Shown here: positions 12,856 to 24,590 of the stretch, in pieces
How the letters are laid out: every line of letters starts with the position of its first letter
How positions within the stretch are numbered: position 1 is the first letter of the stretch
Assembly (NCBI GenBank): GCA_017165825.1
Contig: CM029368.1
Coordinates: 28,258,038-28,322,037 of the forward strand
Direction of reading: 5' to 3'
DNA length: 64,000 bases
Origin: Hepsetus odoe
Taxonomy: Eukaryota > Chordata > Actinopteri > Characiformes > Hepsetidae
Notes under the pieces: generated by a model
Told to the model about the DNA's origin: nothing
What the model saw: only the letters and a program-made list of their open reading frames with translations
Databases searched by the model: none
Position numbers and translations under genes: made by a program

Positions 12856-15628
12856 TCAAGATGCTGGACACACAGGCTTTCCTTTGACCATGTACCACAC
12901 CTCATTATGTCTGTTCAGCTGATATGGGCTGAAAGTACACACACACATACATATATACATATATAGGATGAAAGAATGGTTTGGAACAGCTTGGGGGCCT
13001 GATCACTTCCCATTCTTCTCATTATACCACAAACATAAATAAATAAATACATGAAGTAAATTTCAAAAAATCGAAAGATGAAAAAATTTAAATGAGGTGA
13101 AATGGGTTACATGGAAATAATTAATATATTTTTTTAGAGTGGTTCCTTTTGGAAGCTAAAGCACTGTTTTGTGAAGGTGAAGCACTAATACTAATATTAA
13201 TGCATTAGAAATAAATGTTAGCAGTCTTCTAAAACTTATTGATTTTGGGAAATCATCCCCTCAACTCCAGAAACAAATCATTGTGACCCTTAGTAGCATC
13301 AGCGGTGTGGGCGAACTGGTACCTGTTATAACTGGCATCGTAGCTGTAGTCTTTGTTATAACGGGCTTGGACTTTGTCGAGGGACTGTTTCAGACTGTAG
13401 GAGAAATAGCTGGATGTTATGGTTACCCCCCAGCCGCCGTAACTCTTCACATACACATCCATGTCAGGCAAGTCAGTTAAGTACACCTGCGGATGGGAGG
13501 TAAATAATGCAGATTTAGGAACGATGTCTAATCTCACTGAATGTGTTCAGAGTAAACACTCGGACTCACTGTGCTGTCTGTGGGTTTGGGAGCATTTTGC
13601 TGGTAGGCAGAGGGTAACAGGAAGCTGAGAGTATAGACTGGCTGCTCGAAAAAGCCCCTGTTTTCCTTCATTTTTAGGATGACTGGGGCAGTCATATCCA
13701 TCGTAACTCCTACAGAGGTGAAAATAAAAAAATGAATTTTTTTAATAAGAGTACATTTAAGAGAACTTTTTAAAATACAGAAACACACAATATATACAAA
13801 CACTGCATATAACTTAAACAGATTTTTGATTTTTTTTTATTGTATACGCAGTGTTTACTGCAGTAAGAACTGTCCAAAGAACTGATGAAGCTTGGAAGGA
13901 TAGTGATGAACCATCATTTTCAAGGACGAATTGTGTTTGGAAAAATATCTCGATTATTTTCATGTGATTTTGAAGTAATGGTAAAAAAAAAAAAAATTAA
14001 AAATTAACAGTAGAATTTCAGACTATGATTACAAGCTTTTCCTCATGCAGAATGTGAAGAGAACTCAGATACTGGTGCTAAACAGCTATGAGGCCTGAAG
14101 AAAACCACTTATTTGTGAGGCTAATTGAAAAGAGCTTTATTTGCTCGGGAGCACAACGACTGGATGAAAATGTGGTCTGATGAGTCCAGATTTACCCGGT
14201 TCAAGAGTGATGGGCATATTAGGTGAAGAGATGCAGGTGAGGTAATGCTCCAATAATACCATTAGTTACTTCAGTTGGTCAGGCATGGCTCAGCAATGTT
14301 ATGTGCCCAAAAAAAAAGGTCAGCTGACTGCCTGAATATATTGTTTGACCAGGTTTTCTTTCCATCAGTAGAAAATCGACCACAGAATTACCTTAATCCC
14401 CCAATAAAAAGCATGTAACCTGAATCATGTAGTGTATTTTCATGTTATATGATTGATATTTTACCCCTCTCCCTCACTCTCAAAATATTAATGCTGAACT
14501 CACCTGCTCCATTTTCACCACTGATGTAACTGGAAAGTTTGTTGTAGCCGTTTATTTTCGCAGCCTCCATGAAGTAGGTTTTAATATCTGTAGACACCCA
14601 TTTTGATGCTTCATAGTGTCGCACCTACAAACAGGACAAGTTCATCTCATCATTAAGCTCTTTGTCCCGCTATAGAAACCTGAACGGCTGTTGAGGGACT
14701 CACCTCATAACCATCTCCCTTACAAACCGGGGTGTACAGCAAGCACTCCTTGGTCTCCGTGCAGAGACAGGTGGCTTCTTTTGAGTTGCTGAGGAGTAAA
14801 ATGTTACAGTTTCACGCTCTCATTCGGTCACGAAGCATACAGTCACTAAACAGAAAAGACGTAATAAACAGCCTGGTTCGAATGTGACATTACTGTAAAC
14901 TCACCAAAACAAACCCAGTTATATATCCATCTTTTTACCTTACAGCAGTTTCACTTTAACTAGGTTATAAGGAGTGTTTCAGTCTGGGCAACTTTGCAAA
15001 CATGTTAGGGTTAGGGTTATCTGAGGTTACTAACATACAACACCACCTGAACCCTCAGCCCAAAGCAGTGGAGTTTCCTTTACCCACAGCCTTAACCACT
15101 TATTTATATAACTTGCTGTAAATAAATGTTACCAAGAGTTTATTAACTCTTAATGTTAGAATGGATCCGACTGAACCAGACCCGAAAATGGGGATGCATC
15201 TGAAAACAAATCCACTCAACTCACCCAACCCTGGCCTCTACTGTCACCATCAACAGCAGCACAACAGCTCCTGCGAAGCCAATCCTGCAAGAGAATATTA
15301 ACATTTAAGTGAAAGTGATCATTTATTATTTGGAACACAGCCCAGCACAACACTCTGTGCACAATAAAATGCTTCCTCTGAATTTAACCCAAACCCACAG
15401 AGTAGCAGTGGGCAGCCATACACCCAGCAGTATGGGCCGAATTGGTACTCTTTCACTTTACTCCGGTTTGGGCACTGAGCTCTAAGGTTGGGTGTTGTGG
15501 CCTTTAGTTTGGATTTGTTTGATTAATGAAAAGGAGATGTTTCTTAAACATTACCCATGGCTTCCGAGGCTATCATATAACATGTTTCTAACAGCAAGGG
15601 AATCAGTTTTAAAAAGCTCTACTTACAT
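12856..15628 (-). CDS. Secreted SOUL/heme-binding protein 2-like, copy A
   Basis: SOUL family protein; relatives bind heme or porphyrins. Seven exons join to 214 residues: 15627-15628 (only the first two bases of ATG), 15225-15284, 14704-14788, 14504-14624, 13570-13709, 13323-13486 and 12856-12928. The N-terminus MIGFAGAVVLLLMVTVEARVG is a clear signal peptide, so the product should be secreted, unlike mammalian HEBP2. The core follows the family: YEVRHYEASKWVSTD, MTAPVILK, VYVKSYGGWG, and a final exon with NRHNEVWYMV. Continuous reading past 13323 gives a spurious tail; the donor at 'aacag/gtacc' spliced to 12928 restores the conserved SPYQLNRHNEVW ending. The last exon ends CPAS-stop. A further spliced segment near 12716-12754 may be 3-prime UTR. 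It is a tandem partner of copy B. The exact fish paralogue name is not assigned. Confidence 0.88.
13860..14430. mobile_element. Decayed DNA-transposon fragment in SOUL copy A intron
   Basis: Intron 4 holds plus-strand text resembling Tc1-type transposase (tggatgaaaatgtggtctga, reading WMKMWSDESRF) followed by stops and frameshifts. Related decayed sequence sits in the same intron of copy B at about 21776-22330, sharing 'ttcagttggtcaggc' and 'agcac/aatgttatgt.cccaaaaa'. It is not functional. Confidence 0.6.
15305..15450 (-). repeat. tRNA-derived SINE fragment in SOUL copy A intron 2
   Basis: Begins 'taagtgaaagtgatcatttattatttggaacacagcccagc' and carries the body of the SINE family described at 5012-5256, with the tRNA head lost. 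An orthologous insertion occupies the same intron of copy B at 23335-23530. Confidence 0.65.
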
Positions 15629-15639
15629 GTTGTTGATCT

Positions 15640-15780
15640 GAACAGGTCCGCTGGTCCAGTGAAGTGTGAAGAGTTTCGTCTCTGGCTGCTATTTAATGCT
15701 TGTTAGTTATGAAGTCTGAAGAAGTCCCACCTCCAGTGGATCTCATTGATCATGAGATCATGAAAACACTGGATATATTG
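15640..15780 (-). promoter_or_regulatory. Probable promoter of SOUL copy A
   Basis: On the minus strand, a TATA-like ATTAAATA lies about 65 bases upstream of the split start codon. The block from 15640 to about 15760 resembles 24150-24265 in front of copy B, sharing 'ctggtccag', 'gagt.tcgtctc', 'cttgtt.gttac/t' and 'gatcatg', while surrounding sequence differs. Position and conservation between the two copies are the evidence. Confidence 0.5.
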
Positions 15781-15920
15781 ATTTATTTCCCTGCAGTAAT
15801 AAGCTGCTTTTGGGGTCTTGTGTAATAGATACCTGCAATAAAATGCATGGTTTCTATCGCCTTATTTTGCTTTTACAAATTTTTTTTACTTCTTCTGGGA
15901 TTACTGGCAAATCTCCACCA

Positions 15921-16600
15921 GGCATTGAAAAATCCCACTTGTGTTTAATCAGTGCCTATGAATTATACTGCATTGTTTTCACATGGGGTTACAATGCTGT
16001 AAAAAATCTTGCTGTATCTCTGCTTTATTTTCACTACATTCAGTAAAAATGTCCTTTTTTGAATAAAGAGCTTTTTTTGAAAACACTATTATCTAACAGT
16101 GAAATGCTTGAATTGCCAGTTGGAACAAAATCTCAGCTGCTTTAATTAATATCATCACCTCACTGACCAGTGGAAGCCCCACCAGATGACAAAAATCAAA
16201 CTCAGATCAGCACTTTGCACATTCAGCACAAGACGATTAGCCTTTTCTTCGACCCCAGGAGGGGAAAAAGCACTTTTATTGCTTAGTTGTTTCATTTGAC
16301 TTCACTATTCTATCACATTTATTGATATCTCTCAGACTTGCAGCCTTCGGTACAAAGGACACCTAAAGGGAAGCTCTACTGCTCATTCAAAATGTGACTA
16401 TATGGTATGGATGTGAGATCAAAGTCATGAACAAAGTCATTTTGAGGGTTTTGATGTTGCAGAAAAAACCCAACAAGTCATAATTCCATCACCATTAAGT
16501 TCATAATGATAGGAATCAGACTGAATCGGAAACCCATTGTGCATCTAAAATCTCATAGAACGCAATCTCATAGAAAAACACTGCATTTTTAAAACCTTTC
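15921..16600. repeat. SOUL-array flanking repeat unit, copy 2
   Basis: Same ordered blocks as 11655-12300, sited just upstream of SOUL copy A. It contains the 'gaccccaggaggggaaaaagcac' and 'tacaaaggacacctaaaggg' phrases. Confidence 0.7.
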
Positions 16601-16714
16601 TGATCGCAGAGAACATGTTCCATTATGTAAACAGGAGACTTTATTCTCTTTATTCTTGAGGTCAATTGACCTTTATTCTCCAGTAGTAGAAAAATGATCT
16701 GCAGAACTTTTTTA

Positions 16715-17320
16715 TTATGTCCTTTTCATGTTTTTTATCCATGTGTCCAATCTAAGGTGGATTGAAATAACCTTTTCCACTGACTCCACAAGAAAGCTAC
16801 TCAAGGTCCTCTGCATCTTCCTCTTTCCCACTGACCCTTACCCTCTCTCTAAAAGCCTCCTCTTTGGCCTTCCACTCCTCCCCCCTGACAGTCCCATCCT
16901 CAACATCCTTCTTTCTTTATCAAGCCCCCTCAAAAGACAAATTCTAGCAGATCACATTCAGCACTCGATGATGCCTTTTCTTTGACCCTAGGAGGGCAAA
17001 AAGCACTTTTATTGCTCAGTTGTTTAAATTTGACTTCACTAAGTAGTCAAATACACCGATAACTCCCAAATGTTGTAGCCTGCAGTACAAAGGGCACTAA
17101 AAAGGGAACTCTATTCATTCAAAGCTGCCTGCATAAGTAAATGATGACGATTAACAAGTCATAATTCCAATACCAAGTTCATAGTGATAGGAAACTATAA
17201 CCTGAAACTAACTGCGCATCTAATTGCACATCTAAAATCCTTCTAATATAAAGCAATCAAATGAAATGATCAGAAATACATTGCATATTTAACACCTTGC
17301 AGAGATGTTCTATAAAAAAT
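16715..17320. repeat. Composite repeat block with flanking unit copy 3
   Basis: 16715-16800 repeats the 'catgttttttatccatgtgtcc' piece of the dispersed repeat. 16806-16930 is a short LINE 3-prime fragment (minus). 16935-17320 is a further copy of the SOUL flanking unit ('gaccctaggagggcaaaaagcac', 'tacaaagggcacta'). No SOUL exon is found beside this copy. Confidence 0.6.
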
Positions 17321-17344
17321 GTAAACTTTTCCCCAGCAGTTCCC

Positions 17345-17775
17345 TATATTTGTAAGTATTTTTAATATCTTTTTCATGTTTTATTCCATGTGTTCATGTT
17401 ATGGTGCATTGAAATGTTTTTTCCACTCATTCCAATAAAGCTACCCAACAGATGGGCCATATAGAAAAAATCTGCAGAAGTCTACACATGGAGATATACG
17501 TGGCAGTTTGACCCAGTGATCTGGCCATCAAAGCTTGTTGCTGACAAAGTTGCTTGTGAGCCTTATGAGCCAGCATTTTTTCACCTTCCAACACATCAAC
17601 CCGTTTGTGCATCAACAATATGCTGACGGATGGTAATCAATGCAATTGACTCATTAGCATGAATGTCCTGTGCAGCTTTTGTGTAATGAATTATACTTTC
17701 TTACACTCTTCACTGAGCTGAAAGCTTTATTCAACAGCGCCCTCTATGGGAATGTTATAGTGGTGCTCATTCTTT
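17345..17775. repeat. Dispersed fish repeat, copy 2
   Basis: Matches 9900-10765 through 'tttgacccagtgatctg', 'ccttccaacacatcaa' and 'ttcaacagcgccctctatggga'. It is shorter by internal deletion. No coding capacity is seen. Confidence 0.6.
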
Positions 17776-17784
17776 CCCCTTGAC

Positions 17785-18030
17785 GTGAAGTGAAGTGAAA
17801 GTGACTATTTGTCATTGTGAAGAACAGCACAACACACAGTGAAACACAATTCACGCTTCCTCTGCTTTTCACCCATACACACTGTGCAGCAGGGGGCAGC
17901 TATGGAGCAGCGATGGGGGCAGTACCTTGCTCAAGGGTACCTCAGGGCAAGCTACTGATAAGGGATTTGAACCCATGACATTCGGACCCTGGGGCCACGT
18001 CTCTAAACACTATAGGCCACCACTGCTGCA
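17785..18030 (-). repeat. tRNA-derived SINE
   Basis: Near full-length minus-strand copy. The tRNA-like head is at the right end (ccaccactgctgc, box A region), an anticodon-side B-box phrase 'ggatttgaacccatga' precedes it, and the tail 'gtgaagtgaagtgaaagtgac' lies at the left. It belongs to the same family as 5012-5256. Confidence 0.75.
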
Positions 18031-18124
18031 GAATGCATGAACATGTTTTAATCACCTGATTATGTATCTTTTATGTGAAACCCCTTTCTCAGTTCGTTCT
18101 GGAATGTGGGTGTCCTTATTCCTC

Positions 18125-19300
18125 CATGTCTTCTTCATCTTTTTGTGGCTCCCGTTAGGTGTCTCCACAGTGCGTCATCTGTTATTGTCTCTTCCTCTCA
18201 TCTTCATCTTCCTCTTTTGCCAGACTATCTGTAGGTCCTCTCTCATCACACTGAAGTAAAAGTGACTATTTGTCATTGTGTACAAACAGCACACTTTTTT
18301 TCTTTTTTTTTTCTTCTTTCGGCTGCTCCTATTTAGGGGTCGCCACAGTGGATCAACTGTCTCCGTTTCTTCTGGGCTTCTGCATCTTTCTCCTTCAAGC
18401 CAACCACCTGCATGTCCTCTCTCACCAAACCTCCTCTTTGGTCTTCCTCTTCTCCTCTTTCCTGGCAGCTCCATCTTCAACATCCTCCTTCTTCCTCTGA
18501 ACATGTCCAAACCAACGCAACCTTGCGTCTCTAACTTTGTCTCCAAAATGTCTAACCTGAGCTGTCCCTCGAATTGATTATGTTGTCTGCATAATTGTGT
18601 CCGCATGAAGAAATACACTGGCTTGTGCATCCCTAGTGGCTGGGTTTGTGTACAAACAGCGCACAGTGAACCAATATGAAATGCATCCTCTGCATTTAAC
18701 CCATACAGCAGTGAGTAGCCAAATCTAATGCCTGGGGATTGATGGGGATGGTACCTTGGTACCAAGGGTACTTCAGGGCAAGATGTTGTCCAGGACTCAA
18801 ACGCAAGACTTGCCGGTCCTGGGGCAAAGTCCCAAACTACTGGGTCACTGCTTTCCAATCCAACCCATCTTTGTCTCCAAATTGACCTCAGCTGTCCTAC
18901 TAATATTCTAATTTCCTAATCCTGTCCATCCTTGCCACTCTCATTGCAAACCTTAGCATCTTTCACTGCCACCTTTATCTATGCTGCCTGTTTCTTCATC
19001 AGTACCACCATCATCAAACCCTATGATATAGATTGATTTCGTCTACTTTCTTGTATACCTTCCCATCTCCACCCATTCCACCCTGCCTCATCTTTCTTCT
19101 GCATTCCCCATTACTCTGAACTCTTGACCACAAGTAATTAAAATCCTCCACCTTCATGACTTCTACTCCCTGCAAACCTCACCACTGTCACACTGCCCTT
19201 ATGCCTATCCTTTACCACTCTTAATTACTTCTCTGTCACTCCTAACTTCCCCATACAATACTACAACTCCTCTCTAGGCTCCTTTGCATTTGGTTTCTGA
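18125..19300 (-). repeat. LINE 3-prime fragments interrupted by a SINE
   Basis: 18125-18255 and 18298-18580 both carry the antisense LINE end ('cggctgctcctatttaggggtcgcc' and the reversed GKRRRGRPKRR coding stretch). 18637-18858 is a minus-strand tRNA SINE. 18868-19300 resumes the LINE reverse-transcriptase C-terminal region. The phrase 'tttgtctccaaa' is present on both sides of the SINE, so at least two overlapping LINE pieces or a local duplication are involved. All frames are broken. Confidence 0.7.
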
Positions 19301-19765
19301 GGCCTGCGGTGGCCTATTGGTTGGGGACTAAGCCCCATGATCTGAAGGTACCCTTGTTATTTATATGTATAATTCATTCAAAACTTATTACCATGTATAT
19401 TACTCTTGTAGATATGTATATGTATATATATATATAGATATATATATAGATAGATAATTTATTATTTATTTATAGCTCCTCTACTTTTCTCCTGTACTTG
19501 TTCCTGTTCTCTCTCTATATCTTTATATATTTTTTCTTTTCTTTCTGTACACCTGTCTTTTTTTTTATAAGAGCCCTGTAAATTTCCCATTCGTGGGATA
19601 ATAAAAGATCACTCTACTCTACTCTACTTAAGCAAGGTACTGTTCCCCAACACTGCTACCTGAGCACAGGCATGGCAACCCACTGCTCCTGCTGCTGGTG
19701 TGTGTGTTCGCTACCAGTGTGTTAAAGCAGAGGAAAAATTCACTTGTGTTCACAATGTGTGTACC
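19301..19765 (+). repeat. SINE split by a later insertion
   Basis: The SINE head (ggcctgcggtggcctattgg) at 19301-19350 and its body and tail at 19622-19765 are separated by about 270 bases. The insert holds TA/TAGA microsatellite sequence and an element ending 'ttcccattcgtgggataataaaagatc' plus (actct)n, an ending typical of fish retroposons. Confidence 0.6.
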
Positions 19766-20029
19766 AGCCCAAGGAAATTAATTTCCTTTTTTAAATTTAA
19801 TTTCAGAGACAGAATGAAACTCCATCTGGTCTGAATGCAGGTCTCCACACACCTTTTCTATTTGAGACTGTTGTCTCAAATAAAGCTGAATCTAGTTTAC
19901 CGTATTGGAACCTGAGTACAAGATTCATAAAAAAGAAACAAAAAGAACATTTCATTAATTAGTTCATTTATTTAGCACACATTAATACTGAATATTTATC
20001 ATGATGTTAGACAACTAGCAGAAGTAGGA

Positions 20030-20220
20030 ACTAGTAGGAAGGTTCTCAGTTTGAGTCCCAGGCCAGCAGGTTGTCCCGAGGTACCCTTGGGCAAGGTACC
20101 ACCCCCTTCACTGCTCCCTGGGCGCTGGATGTTTGGCTGCCCCCTGATGTATACGGGTTAAATGCAGAGGAAGCATTTTGTTGTGGTTCTCTATTTGGCA
20201 AGTTGTCACTTTCACTTTCA
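20030..20220 (+). repeat. tRNA-derived SINE, 5-prime truncated
   Basis: Plus-strand copy starting in the B-box phrase 'gtttgagtccca' and ending with the tail 'gtcactttcactttcac'. The A-box head is missing. Confidence 0.7.
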
Positions 20221-20528
20221 CATCCTTAAAGCTACATGAGTCACTTACACAAAGTACAGTAAAATATAAGTCATCAGTAACTCATCAAACAGTACAACAT
20301 TAACTATTAACCAATACTAAGCAAAGGTTTAATTCATCAACAAAACACACAAAAGTATTTAGACATGCTTCAAAGGTCTGAAGAGGAGAAATCTGTGGCT
20401 TGCTGTTCTTTTGCATCTAGAAATGGAAATAAAACAAACTAAATATCAGCAAATTAGGAACATTCATTCAATTGTCAAATTTTTGGGCAGAAAGAATCCT
20501 GCTTTACCTCCAATGAAAAAGAAGTAAT

Positions 20529-20617
20529 TTACTGAGATGCTGAACACACAGGCTTTCCTTCAACCACGTACCACACCTCATTATGTCTGTTTGTCAGCTG
20601 AGATGGGCTGAAAGTAC

Positions 20618-20661
<44 letters not shown>

Positions 20662-23600
20662 GCACAAATGATAAAAGAGTGTTCTATTAAAACCTGTGGG
20701 CCTGCTCACTTCCTTATCTTCCAATTATACCTAAAAAAGAACCTAAATGAGTCCTTTATATCTAAAATATAATATAATATAATATAATATAATATAATAT
20801 AATACTATTTCTTGTCAGAAATGTTCATTAGCTTTGGAAAGTAAAGCACAAAAAAATAAATTAAACCTTTTTAGCACAGTTTTTATTTTCTGAAGCAAAG
20901 ATATTTTGGGATTTAACACATTAGAACTTTATTTGAAATTGAATTGTTATGGTTTAGGTTTTCCAGTTTTACACAGAAGGCTTTAACACTCTCTGCTTGT
21001 GTTGATTGGTCCAGCACATCTAAAGGGGTTAAAATGCACTGATGTGTTTATCTGATGGGGTTATTGAGGTGGCAGAATCAATTGTCAATATTAACAAGAT
21101 TATATTATAAAGTCTTCTTATAGATTAGGATTATACTTTGGGCAATTTATTGGTTAAAAAAAATATTCTCAAAAAGCTTACTGTATCTTTTCTATTGTTG
21201 ATATGAATGAAAAGTGAGTAAATCAAACTGGCATGTAATTTGATGCACTGAACTGTTTTCTAAAGAACTGAATGGTTTTGAATATTGCCAGGTTGGGTAT
21301 TAACAGCCCTGGTACCTGTTATAGCCCACGTCGTAGCTGTAGTCTTTGTTATAATGGGCTTGGACTTTGTCGAGGGACTGTTTCAGACTGTAGGAGAAAT
21401 AGCTGAATGTTACGGTTATCCCCCAGCCGCCGTAACTCTTCACATACACATCCATGTCGGGCAAGTCAGTTAAGTACACCTGCGGATGGGAGGTAAATAA
21501 TGCGGATTTAGGAACGATGTCTAATCTCACTGAATGTGTTCAGAGTAAACACTCGGACTCACTGTGCTGTCTGTGGGTTTAGGAGCATTTTGCTGGTAGG
21601 CAGAGGGTAACAGGAAGCTGAGAGTATAGACTGGCAGCTCAAAAATGCTCCTGTTCTCCTTCACTTTAAGGATGACTGGGGCAGTCATGTCGATCTTAGT
21701 GCCTACAGAGATGAAAACATACAAGTTCCTTACTAACAGATATTTACAGACATTAACAGAGCTGTCCAACCCTTTTCAAAAGCCTGGAAGGATAGTGTTG
21801 AACCATCATCTTGGTAGAAATGTGTTCAGAAAAAAAGCCCAAATGACAGCGATGAAAGGTCACTTTAACATCTGGTGAAAGCAAATCGTTAAAAAAACCA
21901 ACAGCTCACGGCTTTGTTTGAGTGAAATTGAAATAATTTCTGCAACAACAATGTGACAGGATCTCAAGTTATTATATGATTTCAGTGAGTTTAGCAAAAA
22001 AAAAAAAAAGGCTTCCATTTGCTAGGCTGCATAAAGACTGGACTCTGGAATCACATTTCCCCTCTTCCAGAGTGATGGGTGCACAGGCGGTTAGGAGAAA
22101 GATGGATGAAAGGATGTACCCATCATGCTTACTGCCTATGATTCAAAGCTATTTGGGAAGTGTCATCATCTGAGGTTCCTTCAGTTGGTCAGGCTGAGGT
22201 TCAGCACCGTTATGTCCCCAAAAATTTACACTGTCATCCTTTATCTTGGAGAAAATTGAATGCAACATTGGATGTAAATCAAACACCGGGGGAGGGGGGG
22301 CTAAAGCCTATCATGTGCTTTCTCAGAGTAACAGCAACACTGGCTTTAGAAAACAAAACCAATTGTGCTCTTTTGGACTCCAGCCCTGCCACAGTCGCCT
22401 GGAACATTTTGTCTGTTCCACCTCGTTCACAACACTGAATATCATAACAATGCACCATGTATCCTGTTATATCACTGGTATCACACCCTTCGCTCTGTCA
22501 CTCTTAAAACGTCGATCATCAACTCACCTGCTTCATTTTCACCACTGATGTAATTGAAAAGTTTTTTGAATCCTTGCAGTTTTGCAAGCTCCGAAAAGTA
22601 GGTTTTAATATCTGTAGACACCCATTTCGATGCTTCATAGTGTCGCACCTACAAACAGGACAAGTTCATCTCATCATTAAGCTCTTTGTCTCTCTTTAGA
22701 AACCTGAACGGCTGTTGAGGGACTCACCTCATAACCATCTCCCTTACAAACCGGGGTGTACAGCAAGCACTCCTTGGTCTCCGTGCAGTGGGAGGTGGTC
22801 TCGTTCGAGTTGCTGAGGAGTAAAATGTTACAGTTTCAAGCACTTATTCAGTCACTTTCTCCCAAAGAAACCTAGTTGTCTTTTCGGCCTAGAGCAGTTT
22901 AGCCCTGTCCATTCTGAACAAGGTTATAAGGAGTGTTCAATACTGGGCACAATACTGGGTAGCTAAGATCTGAAGTATCATATCAGTCTAAAAGGTGATG
23001 TAACAACATCATAAGTGGATGCTAATGAGTAAAAAATAAAAGTGGAGAATATGGATCCTTCAAGCACCACCTGAACCCTCAGCCCAAAGCAATGGATTTC
23101 CTTTACCCACAGCCTTAACCACTTACTTCTCACCAAAGAAACTTGCAGTAAACAAATGTTACCAGGAGTTCATTAACTCTTAATGTTAGAATAGATTCGA
23201 CTGTACCAGACATGAAAAGGAGGAAACATCTTAAAACAGATCCACTCAACTTACCCAACCCTGGCCTCTACTGTCACCATCAACAGCAGCACAACAGCTC
23301 CTGTGAAGCCAATCCTGCAAGAGAATATTAACATTTAAGTGAAAGTGATCATTTATTATTTGGAACACAGCCCAGCACAACACTCTGTGCACCAACACTT
23401 CTTCTCCATTCCACCCACACACCCTGTATAGGGAGGGGGCAGCCATACATCCAGCAGTGTGGGGACTCGGTAATTCAGGATGACCTTCTGATCATGGGTC
23501 TAGTCCCTAATCACTAGGCCACCGTTACTGGACTAAGACCTTCACCTACACATCTGGTTACAGGGTGAGATGTTGAGACTGCAGTCATTTACCCAAGTGT

Positions 23601-24135
23601 CTCCGTTGCCTCCTGTGGCTCAGTACGTGTTATGTAAATTTTCCTAAGTCACTATTTGCTTCACTTTGTTAGTAAGCTTTTTAAGATTTGATATCTTTAA
23701 TGTCACAGAAGAATACAGTGTGATATTGCAAACTAATAGCAAACTTTTGGAGGCCTTCAAATATAAATATCAATAAATAAAAAATATAACAACAGAAGTG
23801 TGTAAAGACTTAAAAGTAAACAACAACAACAAGAAAAGATTATCAGCATAATGTATAAAATAATTTATAATACATTATTATAAATAAAGTATAACTTGAT
23901 AATAAATAATAATTATGAGTTACAGTGTTTAGAGTAGTATTGCACCTGAATGGAGGTAGAATAAGTAATATATTTATTTTAATAATAATAACATTGGTAA
24001 TGTGCAGAATTTAAAGCATGATGATTTCTTTTATTAATAGAAGAGGTTTCTTATGCATTACCCATCACTGCTGACTATATTGTTGCACTTCTTTCCAGCA
24101 GCATGAAAATCAGTTTTTAAAAGCTCTACTTACAT
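20529..24135 (-). CDS. Secreted SOUL/heme-binding protein 2-like, copy B
   Basis: Tandem paralogue of copy A with identical exon structure: 24134-24135, 23255-23314, 22728-22812, 22528-22648, 21563-21702, 21316-21479 and 20529-20607, giving 216 residues. It has the signal peptide MIGFTGAVVLLLMVTVEARVG, the SOUL core with MTAPVILKVKENR, and the final exon SPSQLTNRHNEVWYVVEGK, ending two residues longer than copy A. It differs mostly within a short part of exon 4 (YFSELAKLQGFKKLFNY against YFMEAAKINGYNKLSSY) and around exon 3 (TTSHC against ATCLC). Exons, phases and splice sites are all intact, so the copy is probably active. Heme binding is inferred from the family; no axial ligand can be asserted. 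Confidence 0.88.
20620..20810. repeat. CA microsatellite and TAATA tandem repeat
   Basis: A (CA)n tract covers about 20624-20660. A pentanucleotide (ataat)n tract covers about 20768-20806. Both lie left of the SOUL copy B last exon. Confidence 0.9.
21776..22330. mobile_element. Decayed DNA-transposon fragment in SOUL copy B intron
   Basis: Homologous to the 13860-14430 insertion and in the equivalent intron. The two have diverged much more than the neighbouring exons and small introns. Non-coding. Confidence 0.55.
23335..23530 (-). repeat. tRNA-derived SINE in SOUL copy B intron 2
   Basis: Same insertion site and left-end sequence as 15305-15450, but it keeps the head ('ctagtccctaatcactaggccaccg'). 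This shows that the element was present before the genes duplicated. Confidence 0.7.
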
Positions 24136-24149
24136 TGTAAGTTGTTGAT

Positions 24150-24265
24150 GAAACAGCTCAGCTGGTCCAGAGAAGCGTGCAGAGTCTCGTCTCGCTGCTT
24201 ATTTAAGGCTTGTTCGTTACGAAAAATACGAGGAGGATCCTCCCACCTGATCTGTCTGATCATGT
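24150..24265 (-). promoter_or_regulatory. Probable promoter of SOUL copy B
   Basis: TATA-like CTTAAATAAG on the minus strand, about 70 bases upstream of the start, in a block conserved with the copy A promoter region. Confidence 0.5.
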
Positions 24266-24512
24266 AAGCACGTTGCATAAAAAATTTCTATTTATTTATT
24301 TATTTTCATACAAGCACCGCCCCCTGCACTGTGAGTGGCTGGTTTGGTGACGGTCAATTCCTCTAGCCAATCTTAGTGCGACAAAGGGGCGTGGCTTCCG
24401 CCCCAGCCCTCATGGAATAGTTTCAAAGCAAATTATTAATAATCCGTATGCTTATAGGTCTTTTTCTCGAGCTTGTGTAAAGGTGATTATGAAATGGAAC
24501 AGATCTTCTGTT

Positions 24513-24590
24513 TCTTCTTCTTCTTCTTCTTCTTCTTCTTCTTCTTTCGGCTGGTCCCGTTTAGGGGTCGCTACATCATGCATTTCTTAT
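24513..24590 (-). repeat. CTT microsatellite fused to a LINE 3-prime tail
   Basis: (ctt)n followed by 'tcggctggtcccgtttaggggtcgc', the antisense 3-prime end of the LINE seen at 4035-4700. Only the extreme end of the element is present. Confidence 0.65.

Noticed and set aside
13253..13322. Extended C-terminal tail of SOUL copy A (reads FAHTADATKG...) as genuine coding sequence
   Set aside because: A splice donor at 13322/13323 joined to the exon ending at 12928 restores the conserved NRHNEVWY ending; copy B has the same donor and a stop soon after it.
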